64,000 bases of DNA, taken from positions 3,162,001 through 3,226,000 of the forward strand of contig NZ_CP045529.1 in NCBI RefSeq assembly GCF_009429125.1. The letters run 5' to 3'. The DNA is from Luteimicrobium xylanilyticum (lineage in GTDB: Bacteria > Actinomycetota > Actinomycetes > Actinomycetales > Cellulomonadaceae). The notes below the pieces were generated by a model. The model made no database searches, had not been told where the DNA came from, and worked only from the letters and a program-made list of their open reading frames with translations. Below are positions 47,458-56,632 of this stretch, in pieces. Made by a program: the position numbers and the translations under genes. The number at the start of each line of letters is the position of its first letter. Within the stretch, counting starts at the first letter, position 1.

Positions 47458-48729
47458 TTAACGACGAGCGACGCGCAGCGGGGACGCGTACAGCCCTTCG
47501 AGTCCGACGGCGGCCCCCGCGACCGCGAGCGCGTGCCCCGGGAAGCTGGTCCGGTGAACCACGGCGGCCGGGTCGGTGCAGGTCGCGGACGCCCGCGCGA
47601 CGGTGTCGCGCACGAGCTCGAGGGAGCCGGGCACGCGTGAGACCCCGGGCTCGACGACGGTGAGCAGCTCCGGGTCGAACAGGTCGAGCAGGAGCGCCGC
47701 GGCCCGCCCGACGTCGCGGGCTCGCTCGTGCAGCAGCGCGACGGCACCCGCGCGACCGCCGACGGCGGCGTCGACCAGCGCAGGGAAGCCGGAGCCCGGC
47801 GGCACGAGGCCCCGGCCGACGGCGCGGCGCAGCAGCGTCTGCTCGGAGACCGTGGCCTGGAAGCAGCCGCGCCGCCCGCAGGGGCACGGCTCGTCGCTCC
47901 CCTCGACGGGCAGGTGTGCGACGACGCCCGCGGCCGCGTGGGGTCCGGTGTGGACGCCGCCGTCGGTCGCGAAGCCCGCGTCGACGACATTGCCCACGAA
48001 CAGGTTGACCATGCTCGACCGCGCCCGCGCCCGGTGCTCCCCGAAGAGCTGCTCGGCGTGCACAAGGGCCCGCGCGTGCCCGTCGATCCGCACGCGCATC
48101 CCGAGACGCTCCCCGACCACGCGCCCGACGGGGACGTCCCGCCACCCGAGCAGCGGGTGGTCGACGACGGTCCCGGCGTCGGCGTCGACCCAGCCGCCGG
48201 TCGCGAGGCCGACCCCGCCGACGCGCCACCGGTCGGAGTGTGCGGCGAGCAGCTCGCGCAGGTGGTCGGCCAGGTCGCCGAGGACGACGTCCGGGTCGGC
48301 CGACCGGTGCGGGTCCCGGCGCTCGGCGACGACCCGCCCACGCAGGTCGACGATCGCGAGGGTCGTGTGCGGGACGGCGACGTGCGCGCCGACGACGTAC
48401 GCGCCGTCGGGCCGGACCTCGAGCGGGACGTGCGGGCGGCCGACGCCCTTGGGGGGCGCGTGCTCCGGCGCCTCGCGTACCAGGCCACGCTCGACGAGCC
48501 GGCCGACGAGCCCGGTGACGCTCGCCGGCGACAGGTTGGTGAGCCGGGCGACGGTACTCCGGGCGACGGGCCCGTGGTCGAGGACGGCGCGCAGCACCGT
48601 ACCGGCGGTCTGCGAGGTGCGCTCCTGCACGGGTGCGGGTCGCGGCCGGCCGACGGCGGCGAGGGCGGTCGGAACGTCGGCGCGCCGGACGCGCGGGGTG
48701 CTGCGCTCCGGGCTGCGAAGGGTCGGCAT
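47458..48729 (-). CDS. ROK family transcriptional regulator
   Basis: A 423-residue regulator: an N-terminal winged-helix region (RAVLDHGPVARSTVARLTNL, then SPASVTGLVGRLVERGLV) followed by a ROK sugar-kinase-like domain with GGVGLATGGWVDADAGTV and the zinc-binding CPCGRRGCFQATVS motif. ROK repressors usually respond to sugars or their phosphates. It lies upstream of the ssu operon on the same strand, and NagC/XylR-type proteins next to ssu operons are common in actinobacteria, so it may control it. Start ATG 48729. Confidence 0.9.
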   Translation of the reverse strand: MPTLRSPERSTPRVRRADVPTALAAVGRPRPAPVQERTSQTAGTVLRAVLDHGPVARSTVARLTNLSPASVTGLVGRLVERGLVREAPEHAPPKGVGRPHVPLEVRPDGAYVVGAHVAVPHTTLAIVDLRGRVVAERRDPHRSADPDVVLGDLADHLRELLAAHSDRWRVGGVGLATGGWVDADAGTVVDHPLLGWRDVPVGRVVGERLGMRVRIDGHARALVHAEQLFGEHRARARSSMVNLFVGNVVDAGFATDGGVHTGPHAAAGVVAHLPVEGSDEPCPCGRRGCFQATVSEQTLLRRAVGRGLVPPGSGFPALVDAAVGGRAGAVALLHERARDVGRAAALLLDLFDPELLTVVEPGVSRVPGSLELVRDTVARASATCTDPAAVVHRTSFPGHALAVAGAAVGLEGLYASPLRVARR

Positions 48730-48746
48730 GAGGCACGCTAACCAGC

Positions 48747-48763
48747 CGTCCAGCGTCTGGACG
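48747..48763. promoter_or_regulatory. palindrome before the ROK gene
   Basis: CGTCCAG-CGT-CTGGACG has 7-bp perfect arms, 18 bp before the start codon of the ROK gene. A site for autoregulation is inferred. Confidence 0.4.
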
Positions 48764-48970
48764 AGGCCCGGTCCGCGGTGCGGCCGGACGTTTCCCTGCG
48801 GGTGTTGCCGCGGGTTACCGCGTCTCAGCGCGCGCGGTCGCCGTCTCACTCTGTGTGCGCGCGTGTGCGCCCGCCCGGGCGTGGCGCCGCGCGCGACGGC
48901 GCTCCGAAGCGCATCGTGGAAGTGACCCGAGCGTCCCGACGACGGGACCTCGCCGACAGGAGGCACTGCC

Positions 48971-49405
48971 ATGAGCCCCAGGATCGTCAGCTTCGTCGTC
49001 GCAGCGATCGCCTACGGCGTCCTGCTCATCATCGCCAACCTCGTGCTGTCCGGGATGAGGATCGGGTGGCTGTGGGGCATCGTCGCGGTCGCCCTGTTCA
49101 CGGTCCTGATCTCGATCGTCCGGCCGCTCCTCACGAAGTTCCTCACCAAGCACGTGCACGAGTACACGTGGGTGATCGGGATCGCGACCGTGCTCGTGTC
49201 GCTCATCCTCACCGTGATCCTGTCCCCCGAGTCCGGGTTCTCGATCCACGGGTTCTCGACGTGGGTGTGGGCCACGCTCATCGTGTGGGTGGGGACGCTG
49301 ATCTACGACGTCGTCGACGACCGCCTCGTCGCGATGGCGCAGAAGCACGTCGACTCGCGCAGGGCCAAGGGGTCGGGCACGACGTCGGGCGCCGCGTCGG
49401 CCTGA
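48971..49405 (+). CDS. small four-helix membrane protein, annotated as phage-holin family in relatives
   Basis: A 144-residue protein with four hydrophobic segments (FVVAAIAYGVLLIIANLVL, GWLWGIVAVALFTVLISIV, VIGIATVLVSLILTVIL, TWVWATLIVWVGTLIYDVV) and a charged C-terminal tail. The pattern fits the actinobacterial 4-TM 'phage holin family', but there is no endolysin or other phage gene nearby, so a chromosomal membrane function is more likely. AGGAGG precedes the ATG. Confidence 0.7.
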   Translation: MSPRIVSFVVAAIAYGVLLIIANLVLSGMRIGWLWGIVAVALFTVLISIVRPLLTKFLTKHVHEYTWVIGIATVLVSLILTVILSPESGFSIHGFSTWVWATLIVWVGTLIYDVVDDRLVAMAQKHVDSRRAKGSGTTSGAASA

Positions 49406-49409
49406 GCGC

Positions 49410-50603
49410 TCAGAGCCGCTCCAGCCCCCGCTTGAGTCCGCGGACGGCCTGCCCGATCCGGTGCTCGTTCTCGATCAGTGCGAACCGCACGAACCCGTCG
49501 CCGCCGGGCCCGAACCCCACACCCGGCGACACGGCGACGTCGCACCGCTCGATCACGTGGGTCGCGAACTCGATCGAGTCCATGTCGCGGTACGGCTCGG
49601 GGATCCGGGCCCACGCGAACATGGTGCCGCCGGGCTTGTGGATGTCCCAGCCGATGCGCTGCAGACCGTCGTAGAGGGCGTTGCGCCGCGACTCGTAGAC
49701 CGCCGAGACCTCCTGCGGGTACTCGGTCGCCTCGTTGAGCGTGACCGTCGCGGCGATCTGGACGGGCTGGAACGTCCCGTAGTCGAGGTAGCTCTTGAGC
49801 TTCGCGAGCGCCTGCACGACGTCCTTGCGCCCCACGAGGAACGCGACGCGCCAGCCCGCCATCGAGTAGGACTTCGTCATCGAGTACAGCTCGACGGCGA
49901 CCTCCTTGGCGCCCTCGCACTCCATGATCGACGGGGGCCGGAACCCGTCGAACGTCATGTCCGCGTAGGCGAGGTCGTGCACCAGCACCACGTCCCGCTC
50001 GCGCGCCCAGTCGACGAGCCGCTGCAGGTCCTCCTTGGTCGCGATCGTCGTCGTCGGGTTGTGCGGGAAGCTCAGCACGACGACGCGCGGCTTGGGCCAC
50101 CCGTACTCCCACGCCTCCATCACGCGGTCGATGTAGCCGGCCGCGTCGGTGCCGTCGCCGATGTCGACCTGGCGCGCGTCGGCGCCCGCGAAGTACGGCC
50201 CCCAGATGTGGATGGGGTAGCTCGGCGTCGGGACGATCGCGGCGTCGCCCGGCTGCAGCAGCACCCACATGAGGTGGCTGAAGCCCTCCTTGGCGCCGAT
50301 CGTCGAGATGATCTCGGTGTCCGGGTCGAGCGTGACGCCGAACCGCCGCTGGTACAGGCCCGCGACGGCCTCACGCAGCTTCGGGATGCCGCGCGACGCC
50401 GAGTAGCGGTGGTTGCGCGTGTTGTGCGCGGCCTCCGCGAGCTTCTCGACGGCGATCTCCGGGCTCGGGAGGTCCGGGTTTCCGAAGCCCAGGTCGACCA
50501 CGTCGCGCCCCGCCCGGCGTGCCTCGATCTTCAGCGCGTCGATGATCGTGAAGACGTACGGCGGCAGGCCGGGGATGCGGCGGAACTCGATCTCGCGGGG
50601 CAT
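49410..50603 (-). CDS. class I/II aminotransferase, AlaC-like
   Basis: A 397-residue PLP enzyme. The N-terminus FRRIPGLPPYVFTIIDALK, DLGFGNPDLPSP, RYSASRGIPKLREAV, FPHNPTTTIA and the PLP-lysine region ELYSMTKSYSMAGWRVAFLVG match the AlaC (YfdZ) group, which interconverts alanine and pyruvate with glutamate/2-oxoglutarate. LL-diaminopimelate aminotransferases are close relatives and cannot be excluded by eye. It converges with the membrane protein gene, 4 bp apart. Confidence 0.9.
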   Translation of the reverse strand: MPREIEFRRIPGLPPYVFTIIDALKIEARRAGRDVVDLGFGNPDLPSPEIAVEKLAEAAHNTRNHRYSASRGIPKLREAVAGLYQRRFGVTLDPDTEIISTIGAKEGFSHLMWVLLQPGDAAIVPTPSYPIHIWGPYFAGADARQVDIGDGTDAAGYIDRVMEAWEYGWPKPRVVVLSFPHNPTTTIATKEDLQRLVDWARERDVVLVHDLAYADMTFDGFRPPSIMECEGAKEVAVELYSMTKSYSMAGWRVAFLVGRKDVVQALAKLKSYLDYGTFQPVQIAATVTLNEATEYPQEVSAVYESRRNALYDGLQRIGWDIHKPGGTMFAWARIPEPYRDMDSIEFATHVIERCDVAVSPGVGFGPGGDGFVRFALIENEHRIGQAVRGLKRGLERL

Positions 50604-50679
50604 GTGACGCAGGTTACCCGCGGCCCTCAGCAGCGGCGGCGCGCGTCCGCAGGACGACCCGCCGATCCCCGCGGGATCC

Positions 50680-51063
50680 TCACGCGCCGGCGCGCAGGTT
50701 CTCCGCGATCCGCCGCAGCACCTCGATCGCCCGCCCCAGCTCGGTCGGGTCGATGCCCGCGGTGACGCGCTCGCGGGCGGCGGTGACGTCGTCGAGCAGG
50801 CGCTGGTAGGCCTTCTGGCCCTCCGCGGTGATGGCCCAGCCCTCCGACGTGCCCTGGACCCAGCCGCGGGACACGAGGTCCTGGACCTCGGTCTCGAAGC
50901 CGTGCAGGACGCCGTCGGGCGTGTCCGCCTGTGCCGCCCCGCCCGCGAGAAGCGTGAGGACGTGCCAGTGCCGACGGCCGAGGCCGGCGTGCGGGAGGGC
51001 GTCGTCGAACCGCTCGTCCAGCAGCCTCGCCACGAGGCTCACCCAGTACCCGATCGTCTCCAT
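50680..51063 (-). CDS. MarR-like winged-helix protein
   Basis: A short regulator (127 residues) with the layout helix (IGYWVSLVARLLDERF), RRHWHVLTLLAGG, a helix-turn-helix region and the wing QGTSEGWAITAEGQKA, ending in the C-terminal dimerisation helix. Smaller than usual MarR proteins but in a range seen in actinobacteria. A good GAGGAGGTG precedes the ATG. Neighbours give no hint of its target. Confidence 0.75.
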   Translation of the reverse strand: METIGYWVSLVARLLDERFDDALPHAGLGRRHWHVLTLLAGGAAQADTPDGVLHGFETEVQDLVSRGWVQGTSEGWAITAEGQKAYQRLLDDVTAARERVTAGIDPTELGRAIEVLRRIAENLRAGA

Positions 51064-51143
51064 CGACCCACCTCCTCGGGTCCACGGTAGGCCCGACGGC
51101 GCAGCCCCGGCGCGGGGGGCGGCGCGGGTGGCACAGTGGAGCC

Positions 51144-51728
51144 ATGAGCGAGGAGAACCGCCGGGCCCTGGTCGTCGTCGACGTGCAGCCGACGTTCTGC
51201 GAGGGCGGCGAGCTCGGCGTCGAGGGTGGCAACGACGTCGCGCGGCGCATCGCCGACTACGTGGCGGCGCACCGCGACCGGTACGTGTTCGTCGCGACGA
51301 CGCAGGACTGGCACATCGACCCGGGCGACCACTTCTCCGCGACCCCGGACTTTGTCGACACCTGGCCGCCGCACGGTCTCGCCGGCACGCCGAACGCCGA
51401 GCTCCACCCCGCGCTCGCAGGCCTCGACGCCGACGTGAGCGTCAAGAAGGGCCAGCACGCCGCGGCCTACTCCGGCTTCGAGGGAACCGATCCCACCGGC
51501 CGTCCGCTCGCCGAAGCCCTGCGGGACGCGGGCGTGGACGCGGTGGACGTCGTCGGGATCGCGGAGTCGCACTGCGTCAAGGCGACCGCGCTCGACGCGC
51601 ACGCGCTGGGGCTCCCGACACGCGTCCTGACCGACCTGACCGTGCCGGTCTCCCCCGAGCTCGGCGCCGCGGCACGCGAGGAGCTCGCGGCGGACGGCGT
51701 CGAGCTCGTGCCGTCGTCGGCCGCCTGA
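51144..51728 (+). CDS. pncA: nicotinamidase / isochorismatase-family hydrolase
   Basis: Hydrolyses nicotinamide to nicotinate for NAD salvage. The 194-residue protein has the catalytic Asp in VVVDVQPTF, the metal-site run TQDWHIDPGDHF, the Lys in VKKGQ and the nucleophile Cys in GIAESHCVKATALDA, the set that marks PncA within the isochorismatase superfamily. GGAG precedes the ATG. It is followed by a tandem repeat. Confidence 0.92.
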   Translation: MSEENRRALVVVDVQPTFCEGGELGVEGGNDVARRIADYVAAHRDRYVFVATTQDWHIDPGDHFSATPDFVDTWPPHGLAGTPNAELHPALAGLDADVSVKKGQHAAAYSGFEGTDPTGRPLAEALRDAGVDAVDVVGIAESHCVKATALDAHALGLPTRVLTDLTVPVSPELGAAAREELAADGVELVPSSAA

Positions 51729-51732
51729 CCCG

Positions 51733-51848
51733 CCAACCTGTCAGGCGCTCGCCGCTCTCCACCCCCGAGAGAGCCTGACACGCCGCAGAGCGTGCCAACC
51801 TGTCAGGCGCTCGCCGCTCTCCACCCCCGAGAGAGCCTGACACGCCGC
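51733..51848. repeat. two identical 54-bp repeats, 62-bp period
   Basis: Bases 51733-51786 recur exactly at 51795-51848. Each copy has GTCAGGC near its start and GCCTGAC near its end, so each could form a stem-loop. They fill the convergent gap between pncA and rsmI and may terminate both. Confidence 0.85.
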
Positions 51849-51856
51849 GGGAGAGG

Positions 51857-52765
51857 TCAGGACGAGCGCGCCGCGAGCGCCGCCGCGTACAGGTCGCGCT
51901 TGCTCACGCCTCCGCCGCCGACGCCGGACGCCTCCGCGACCGCGGCGACGGCCTCCTTGAGCCGCTCGCCCGCGGCGACGCGCTCGAGCACCTCGTCGAC
52001 GAGCTCCTCGACGCTCGCACCCTGAGCCGGGGAGGCCCCGGCGACGACGACGGCGATCTCCCCGCGCAGCGGCTCGGCCTGCGCGCGCTCGGCGAGCTCC
52101 CCGAGCCCGCCGCGCAGCACCTCTTCGTACGTCTTGGTGAGCTCCCGGCAGACGGCGGCCGGCCGGTCCGCACCGAACGCCTCCGCCATCGCGGCGAGAG
52201 TGTCGGCGATCCGGTGGGGGGCCTCGAAGAAGACCATGGTCCGCGGCTCGCGAGCCAGCGCCTCGAGCGTCCGACGGCGTTCGCCGGGCTTGCGGGGCGG
52301 GAACCCCTCGAACGTGAAGCGGTCGGTCGCGATCCCGGACACGGCGAGCGCCGCGAGGACCGCGGACGGCCCGGGCGCCGTCGTGACGGGCAGGTCCCGC
52401 TCGACGGCGCGCGTCACGACGCGGTACCCGGGGTCGGACACGGACGGCATCCCCGCGTCGGTCACGACGAGCACCGTCCCGCCGCCCTCGACGACGTCGA
52501 GCAGGTCGTCGGCGCGGGCCGTCTCGTTGTGCTCGTGATAGCTGACGACGCGGCCTCCGACCTCGAGGCCGAGCCGGCCGGCGAGCGCGTGCAGGCGTCG
52601 CGTGTCCTCGGCGGCGACGACGTCCGCCTCGGCGAGGAGACGGCGCAGGCGGGGCGACGCGTCGTCGGCGTTGCCGATGGGGGTGGCGGCGAGGACGAGG
52701 ACCCCTCCGTGGTGCGCGACGGCACGGTCGGCACGGTTCTCGGCTCGGGTCTGGGCACCGCTCAT
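51857..52765 (-). CDS. rsmI: 16S rRNA (cytidine1402-2'-O)-methyltransferase
   Basis: A tetrapyrrole-methylase-fold enzyme of 302 residues: [16 protein letters not shown] at the start, [28 protein letters not shown] and [15 protein letters not shown]. It methylates C1402 of 16S rRNA with RsmH. The start ATG 52765 is 25 bp from the start of pmt on the opposite strand; the rsmI/pmt divergent pair is conserved in actinobacteria. Confidence 0.96.
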   Translation of the reverse strand: MSGAQTRAENRADRAVAHHGGVLVLAATPIGNADDASPRLRRLLAEADVVAAEDTRRLHALAGRLGLEVGGRVVSYHEHNETARADDLLDVVEGGGTVLVVTDAGMPSVSDPGYRVVTRAVERDLPVTTAPGPSAVLAALAVSGIATDRFTFEGFPPRKPGERRRTLEALAREPRTMVFFEAPHRIADTLAAMAEAFGADRPAAVCRELTKTYEEVLRGGLGELAERAQAEPLRGEIAVVVAGASPAQGASVEELVDEVLERVAAGERLKEAVAAVAEASGVGGGGVSKRDLYAAALAARSS

Positions 52766-52790
52766 GGCCCCCACTGTCCCACGCCGTACC

Positions 52791-54578
52791 ATGACGGTCG
52801 TGTCCGCCACGAGCAGCGCCGACGAGCAGCCCCCCGCGTCCGAGCCGTCGTCCGGCGCGCCCGCGGGCGAGGCCCCGGGAGGGCGCCACGTCGCAGGCCC
52901 CGCCGTCGACGAGCCCCCGTTCGGCTCCACCGATCCCGACACGACCCGGGACGCGGGCGACGGGACCGCCGAGCCGGGCGCCGCGCCGTCGTCGGACGCA
53001 CCGGAGCCGAGCCCCCGGGACCGCTACCTGCTGAAGCTGTTCGGGCCGCGCCGCCTGGCGCTGGGCTCGACGGCGCGCGACCGCCTGTGGGGCTGGCTGG
53101 GCCCGCTTCTCGTCACGGCGCTGGCCGCCGTGCTGCGCCTGTACCACCTCGGCTACCCCAAGACCCTCGTCTTCGACGAGACGTACTACGTGAAGTACGC
53201 CTACTCGCTGCTGAGGTCCGGGTACGAGGCGAAGTGGCCCGACAACCCGAACCCGGCCTTCGAGTCGGGCCACGTCGACACGTACCTGCACCAGGCCGAC
53301 TACGTCGTCCACCCGCCGCTGGGCAAGTGGATGATCTCGCTGGGCCTGCGGTTCGGGGGTGCGGAGAACCCGTGGGCGTGGCGCATCAGCACCGCGATCG
53401 TCGGGATCGCCGCGGTGTGGATCGTGGCGCGGATCGCGCGCCGGATCTTCGGCTCGACGCTGATCGGCGTCCTCGCGGGCCTGTTCATGGCCGTCGACGG
53501 CGAGGCGATCGTCCACTCGCGCACCTCGCTGCTCGACAACTTCGTCATGTTCTGGGGGCTGGTGGCGTTCGCGTTCCTGATCCTCGACCGGGAGCAGGCC
53601 AGACGACGGCTCGCGGACCGGTGCGCGGCGATCGTCGAGGCGGGCGGCGAGATCGGGAAGTACGGGCCCCGGCTCGGCTGGCGCTGGTACCGCTTCCTGG
53701 CCGCCGTGTCGCTGGGCCTGATGTGCGGGACGAAGTGGTCGGGCATCTACTTCATCGCGGTGTTCGGGCTGCTCACGGTCGGCTGGGACATGACGGCGCG
53801 ACGCGCCGTCGGGGTCAGGCGCTGGTGGGAGGACGCGATCCTCGTCGACGGCATCCCCGCCGCGCTGATCATGCTCCCGACGGCGCTGATCGCCTACCTG
53901 GCGACGTGGTGGGGCTGGTTCCGCAACCCGATGTCGTACATGCGGCAGTGGGCCGAGCAGAACCCCGGCGAGGGCGTGAGCTGGCTGCCGCCCGCGCTGC
54001 GGTCGTTCTGGCAGTACCACGTCCAGATGTGGCACTTCCACAACACGCTCGACACCCCGCACCCGTACCAGGCGAACCCGCTCGGCTGGATGCTGCAGTG
54101 GCGGCCGACGTCGTTCTACTACGAGTCGATCCAGCCGGGGCAGCAGGGCTGCGGGTCCGCGCCCTGCTCGCAGGCCGTGACGTCGCTCGGGAACCCCGTC
54201 CTGTGGTGGGCGGGCGCACTGTGCCTCGCGGTCGCCCTGGTGTGGCTGTTCATCGCGAAGGACTGGCGCGCCACCGCGGTGCTCGCGGGCGTCGTCGCCG
54301 GGTGGTTCCCGTGGTTCGCCTACATGCACCGGACGATCTTCACGTTCTACTCGATCGTCTTCACGCCCTGGGTCATGATGGGCGTCGCCTACGTGATCGC
54401 GCTGTTGCTCGAGGAGACGCAGGGCGAGAGACGCGCCCGACGGCGCGTGGTCGTCGGGGTGAGCGTCTTCGTGACCGTGGTGGTCGCGGTGAGCCTGTTC
54501 TTCTACCCGATCTGGACGGCGCAGACGGTGCCCTACACCTTCTGGCACCTGCACATGTGGCTGCCGAGCTGGATCTGA
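52791..54578 (+). CDS. pmt: polyprenyl-phosphate-mannose protein mannosyltransferase (PMT family)
   Basis: A 595-residue integral membrane glycosyltransferase (GT39) that adds mannose to exported proteins. An extra Ser/Pro-rich cytoplasmic N-terminus (about 80 residues) precedes about 11 membrane segments. [16 protein letters not shown] in the first external loop contains the catalytic Asp-Glu pair, and [29 protein letters not shown] and [10 protein letters not shown] are family blocks. Such mannosylation in actinobacteria acts on Thr/Pro-rich proteins like the surface protein at 5345. Confidence 0.94.
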   Translation: MTVVSATSSADEQPPASEPSSGAPAGEAPGGRHVAGPAVDEPPFGSTDPDTTRDAGDGTAEPGAAPSSDAPEPSPRDRYLLKLFGPRRLALGSTARDRLWGWLGPLLVTALAAVLRLYHLGYPKTLVFDETYYVKYAYSLLRSGYEAKWPDNPNPAFESGHVDTYLHQADYVVHPPLGKWMISLGLRFGGAENPWAWRISTAIVGIAAVWIVARIARRIFGSTLIGVLAGLFMAVDGEAIVHSRTSLLDNFVMFWGLVAFAFLILDREQARRRLADRCAAIVEAGGEIGKYGPRLGWRWYRFLAAVSLGLMCGTKWSGIYFIAVFGLLTVGWDMTARRAVGVRRWWEDAILVDGIPAALIMLPTALIAYLATWWGWFRNPMSYMRQWAEQNPGEGVSWLPPALRSFWQYHVQMWHFHNTLDTPHPYQANPLGWMLQWRPTSFYYESIQPGQQGCGSAPCSQAVTSLGNPVLWWAGALCLAVALVWLFIAKDWRATAVLAGVVAGWFPWFAYMHRTIFTFYSIVFTPWVMMGVAYVIALLLEETQGERRARRRVVVGVSVFVTVVVAVSLFFYPIWTAQTVPYTFWHLHMWLPSWI

Positions 54579-54583
54579 CCGTC

Positions 54584-55159
54584 GTGACACGACCCGACGA
54601 CGCCGCACGCTCCCGGCCGACCGGGCTGATCGGCGGGATCGAGAAGCGCGAGATCAGGATCGTGCCGGCGGACCCGGCGTGGCCGGGCAGGTTCGAGGCC
54701 GAGCGGGACCGGATCCGGACGGCGCTGGGCGCGAGGGCGATGCGGATCGACCACGTCGGGTCGACCTCCGTCCCCGGCCTGGCCGCGAAGCCGATCGTCG
54801 ACATCGACCTCAGCGTCGCGGACGTCGAGGACGAGGACGACTACCTGCCCGCGCTGCTGGACGCGGGCTACGTGCTGCGCGTCCGGGAGCCGGGGCACCG
54901 CCTGGTCCGCACCCCGGAGCTCGACGTGCAGGTCCACGTCTGCCCCACCGGGAGCGACTGGGAGCGCCGCCACCTCCTCTTCCGCGACCGCCTCCGCGAC
55001 GACGACGCGGACCGCCGCCTCTACCAGGACCTCAAGCTCCGTCTGGCCCAGCAGGACTGGCCGGACATGAACGCGTACTCCGACGCCAAGGGCCCCCTGA
55101 TCGCGGAGATCCTGGTCCGCGCCGAGGAGTGGGCCGCCGCGACGGGATGGCGTCCGTAG
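54584..55159 (+). CDS. GrpB family protein (nucleotidyltransferase-like fold)
   Basis: A 191-residue GrpB/UPF0157 protein with the signature IRIVPADPAWPGRFEAERDR, IDHVGSTSVPGLAAKPIVDI and VHVCPTGSDWERRHLLFRD. The fold resembles nucleotidyltransferases and the function is not established. GTG start 6 bp after pmt, so probably co-transcribed. Confidence 0.9.
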   Translation: MTRPDDAARSRPTGLIGGIEKREIRIVPADPAWPGRFEAERDRIRTALGARAMRIDHVGSTSVPGLAAKPIVDIDLSVADVEDEDDYLPALLDAGYVLRVREPGHRLVRTPELDVQVHVCPTGSDWERRHLLFRDRLRDDDADRRLYQDLKLRLAQQDWPDMNAYSDAKGPLIAEILVRAEEWAAATGWRP

Positions 55160-55169
55160 GCTGTCGGTC

Positions 55170-56138
55170 GTGCCCACCCGCCTCGTCCTCGACTGCGACA
55201 CCGGCACCGACGACGCCGTGGCGATCATGGCCGCCGTCGGGCACCCGGACCTCGACCTGCTCGCCGTGACGACGGTCAACGGGAACGTCCCCCTGCCCCG
55301 GGTCACGGAGAACACCCTCCGGGCGCTCGACGTCGTCGGCGCCCCGGTGCCCGTGCACGCTGGCGCGCCCCGCCCGCTCCTGCGGCCGGACTTCCCGATC
55401 CCCCGCGACGAGCTCAACGGGCGCGACCCCGACTTTCAGCCCGCCTCCCTCGACCTGCCGCCGGCCCGCAGCCGGGTCGCGTCGCACGAGGCCGTCCGGT
55501 TCCTCGTGGACTTCTTCCGCGACGACGCGCACGACGACGTCACGCTCGTCGCGACCGCCCCGCTCACCAATGTGGCGCTCGCGCTGTCGGTCGCGCCGGA
55601 CCTGCGCGACCGCATCCCCCGGCTCGTGCTCATGGGCGGCGGGGTCGCGGGCGGGAACGTGACCGCCGCCGCGGAGTTCAACCTGTGGGTCGACCCGGAG
55701 GCGGCGCGGATCGTGCTCGAGGCGGGCATCCGCGACGTCACGATCCTGCCGCTCGACGCGACGCAGAGCGTCCCGCTGACGCTCGCCGACTGCGACGCGC
55801 TCGACGCCCTCGGCACGCCCGGCGCGGTCGCGGCGGCCCGGCTCGTGCGGCACCGGATCGAGCACGACCCCGACGAGGAGCGCGCCGCGGCGTTCGGCCC
55901 GTGCGCTCCCGTGCACGACGCGCTGTGCGTGGCGGCGCTCGTCGACCCGGGCGTGGTCACCGAGTCCGTGACGTGCCCGGTGACGGTCGAGACGAGCAGC
56001 GACCGCACGCTCGGCGCGCTGCTCCTGGACCGCCGTTCCTGGACCACCGACCCGCCGAACGCGACCGTGGCGCTGCGCGCCGACCGCGACCGCTACCTGG
56101 CCTTCCTCACGGACGCGCTGGGCGGCCGAGCAGTTTGA
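55170..56138 (+). CDS. nucleoside hydrolase (IunH-like)
   Basis: A 322-residue enzyme that would cleave ribonucleosides to base and ribose. The calcium-binding LDCDTGTDDAVAIMAAV is at the N-terminus, TVNGNVPLPRVTENTLR follows, and LVLMGGGVAGGNVTAAAEFNLWVDPEAA and VHDALCVAALV complete the family pattern. GTG start, 10 bp after grpB. Base specificity cannot be read. Confidence 0.93.
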   Translation: MPTRLVLDCDTGTDDAVAIMAAVGHPDLDLLAVTTVNGNVPLPRVTENTLRALDVVGAPVPVHAGAPRPLLRPDFPIPRDELNGRDPDFQPASLDLPPARSRVASHEAVRFLVDFFRDDAHDDVTLVATAPLTNVALALSVAPDLRDRIPRLVLMGGGVAGGNVTAAAEFNLWVDPEAARIVLEAGIRDVTILPLDATQSVPLTLADCDALDALGTPGAVAAARLVRHRIEHDPDEERAAAFGPCAPVHDALCVAALVDPGVVTESVTCPVTVETSSDRTLGALLLDRRSWTTDPPNATVALRADRDRYLAFLTDALGGRAV

Positions 56139-56141
56139 TCC

Positions 56142-56169
56142 TTGCGCAGATGATCTACGCGCGTACTAT
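56142..56169 (+). promoter_or_regulatory. promoter with palindromic operator for the SRPBCC-MarR operon
   Basis: TTGCGC (56142-56147), 16 bases and TACTAT (56164-56169) resemble a -35/-10 pair; the expected start point falls on the ATG at 56177, so the mRNA may be leaderless. Between the boxes lies GCGCAGATGATCTACGC (56144-56160), a palindrome with one mismatched pair, a likely site for the downstream MarR protein. Confidence 0.6.
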
Positions 56170-56176
56170 CTCTCGT

Positions 56177-56632
56177 ATGTGGACCTTCGAGCACACCGCA
56201 CCCACCACCGCCTCCCCCGACGCCGTGTGGGCCCTGTGGTCCGACGTGGGCACGTGGAAGGCCTGGAACGCCGACATCATGGCCATGGACCTGCGCGGCC
56301 CCTTCGCCTCGGGCACGGCGTTCACCATGAACCCCGGCCGCGAGGACGCCGTCGAGCTCGTCCTCGCCGACGTCGTCCCGGGTGAGTCGTTCACCGACGA
56401 GGCGCGCTTCGGCGACCTCGTCCTGCGCACCACGCACCGGATCGAGCACGTCCCCGGTGCAGGGTCCGACGATCCGGGGCCCGACGGCGCAAGGCCGGGT
56501 CTCCGCGTCGTCTACCGGATGGAGATCTCCGGCCCCGGCGCGGACGAGGCGGGTCCCGAGCTCGGCCCGCAGATCACGTCCGACTGGCCCGAGACGATCG
56601 CCGCACTCGTCGCACTGGCCGAGGCGCGCTGA
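56177..56632 (+). CDS. SRPBCC (START/Bet v1-like) family protein
   Basis: A 151-residue polyketide-cyclase-like fold: WTFEHTAPTTASPDAVWALWSDVGTWKAWN at the start and a hydrophobic cavity pattern through to the C-terminal helix. Members bind hydrophobic ligands. It overlaps the MarR gene (TGATG), so the two are an operon. The start ATG follows directly from the -10 region, which fits a leaderless message. Confidence 0.85.
   Translation: MWTFEHTAPTTASPDAVWALWSDVGTWKAWNADIMAMDLRGPFASGTAFTMNPGREDAVELVLADVVPGESFTDEARFGDLVLRTTHRIEHVPGAGSDDPGPDGARPGLRVVYRMEISGPGADEAGPELGPQITSDWPETIAALVALAEAR

Noticed and set aside
48971-49405. Prophage marker (holin)
   Set aside because: No integrase, endolysin or structural phage genes nearby; the small 4-TM family is common on actinobacterial chromosomes.
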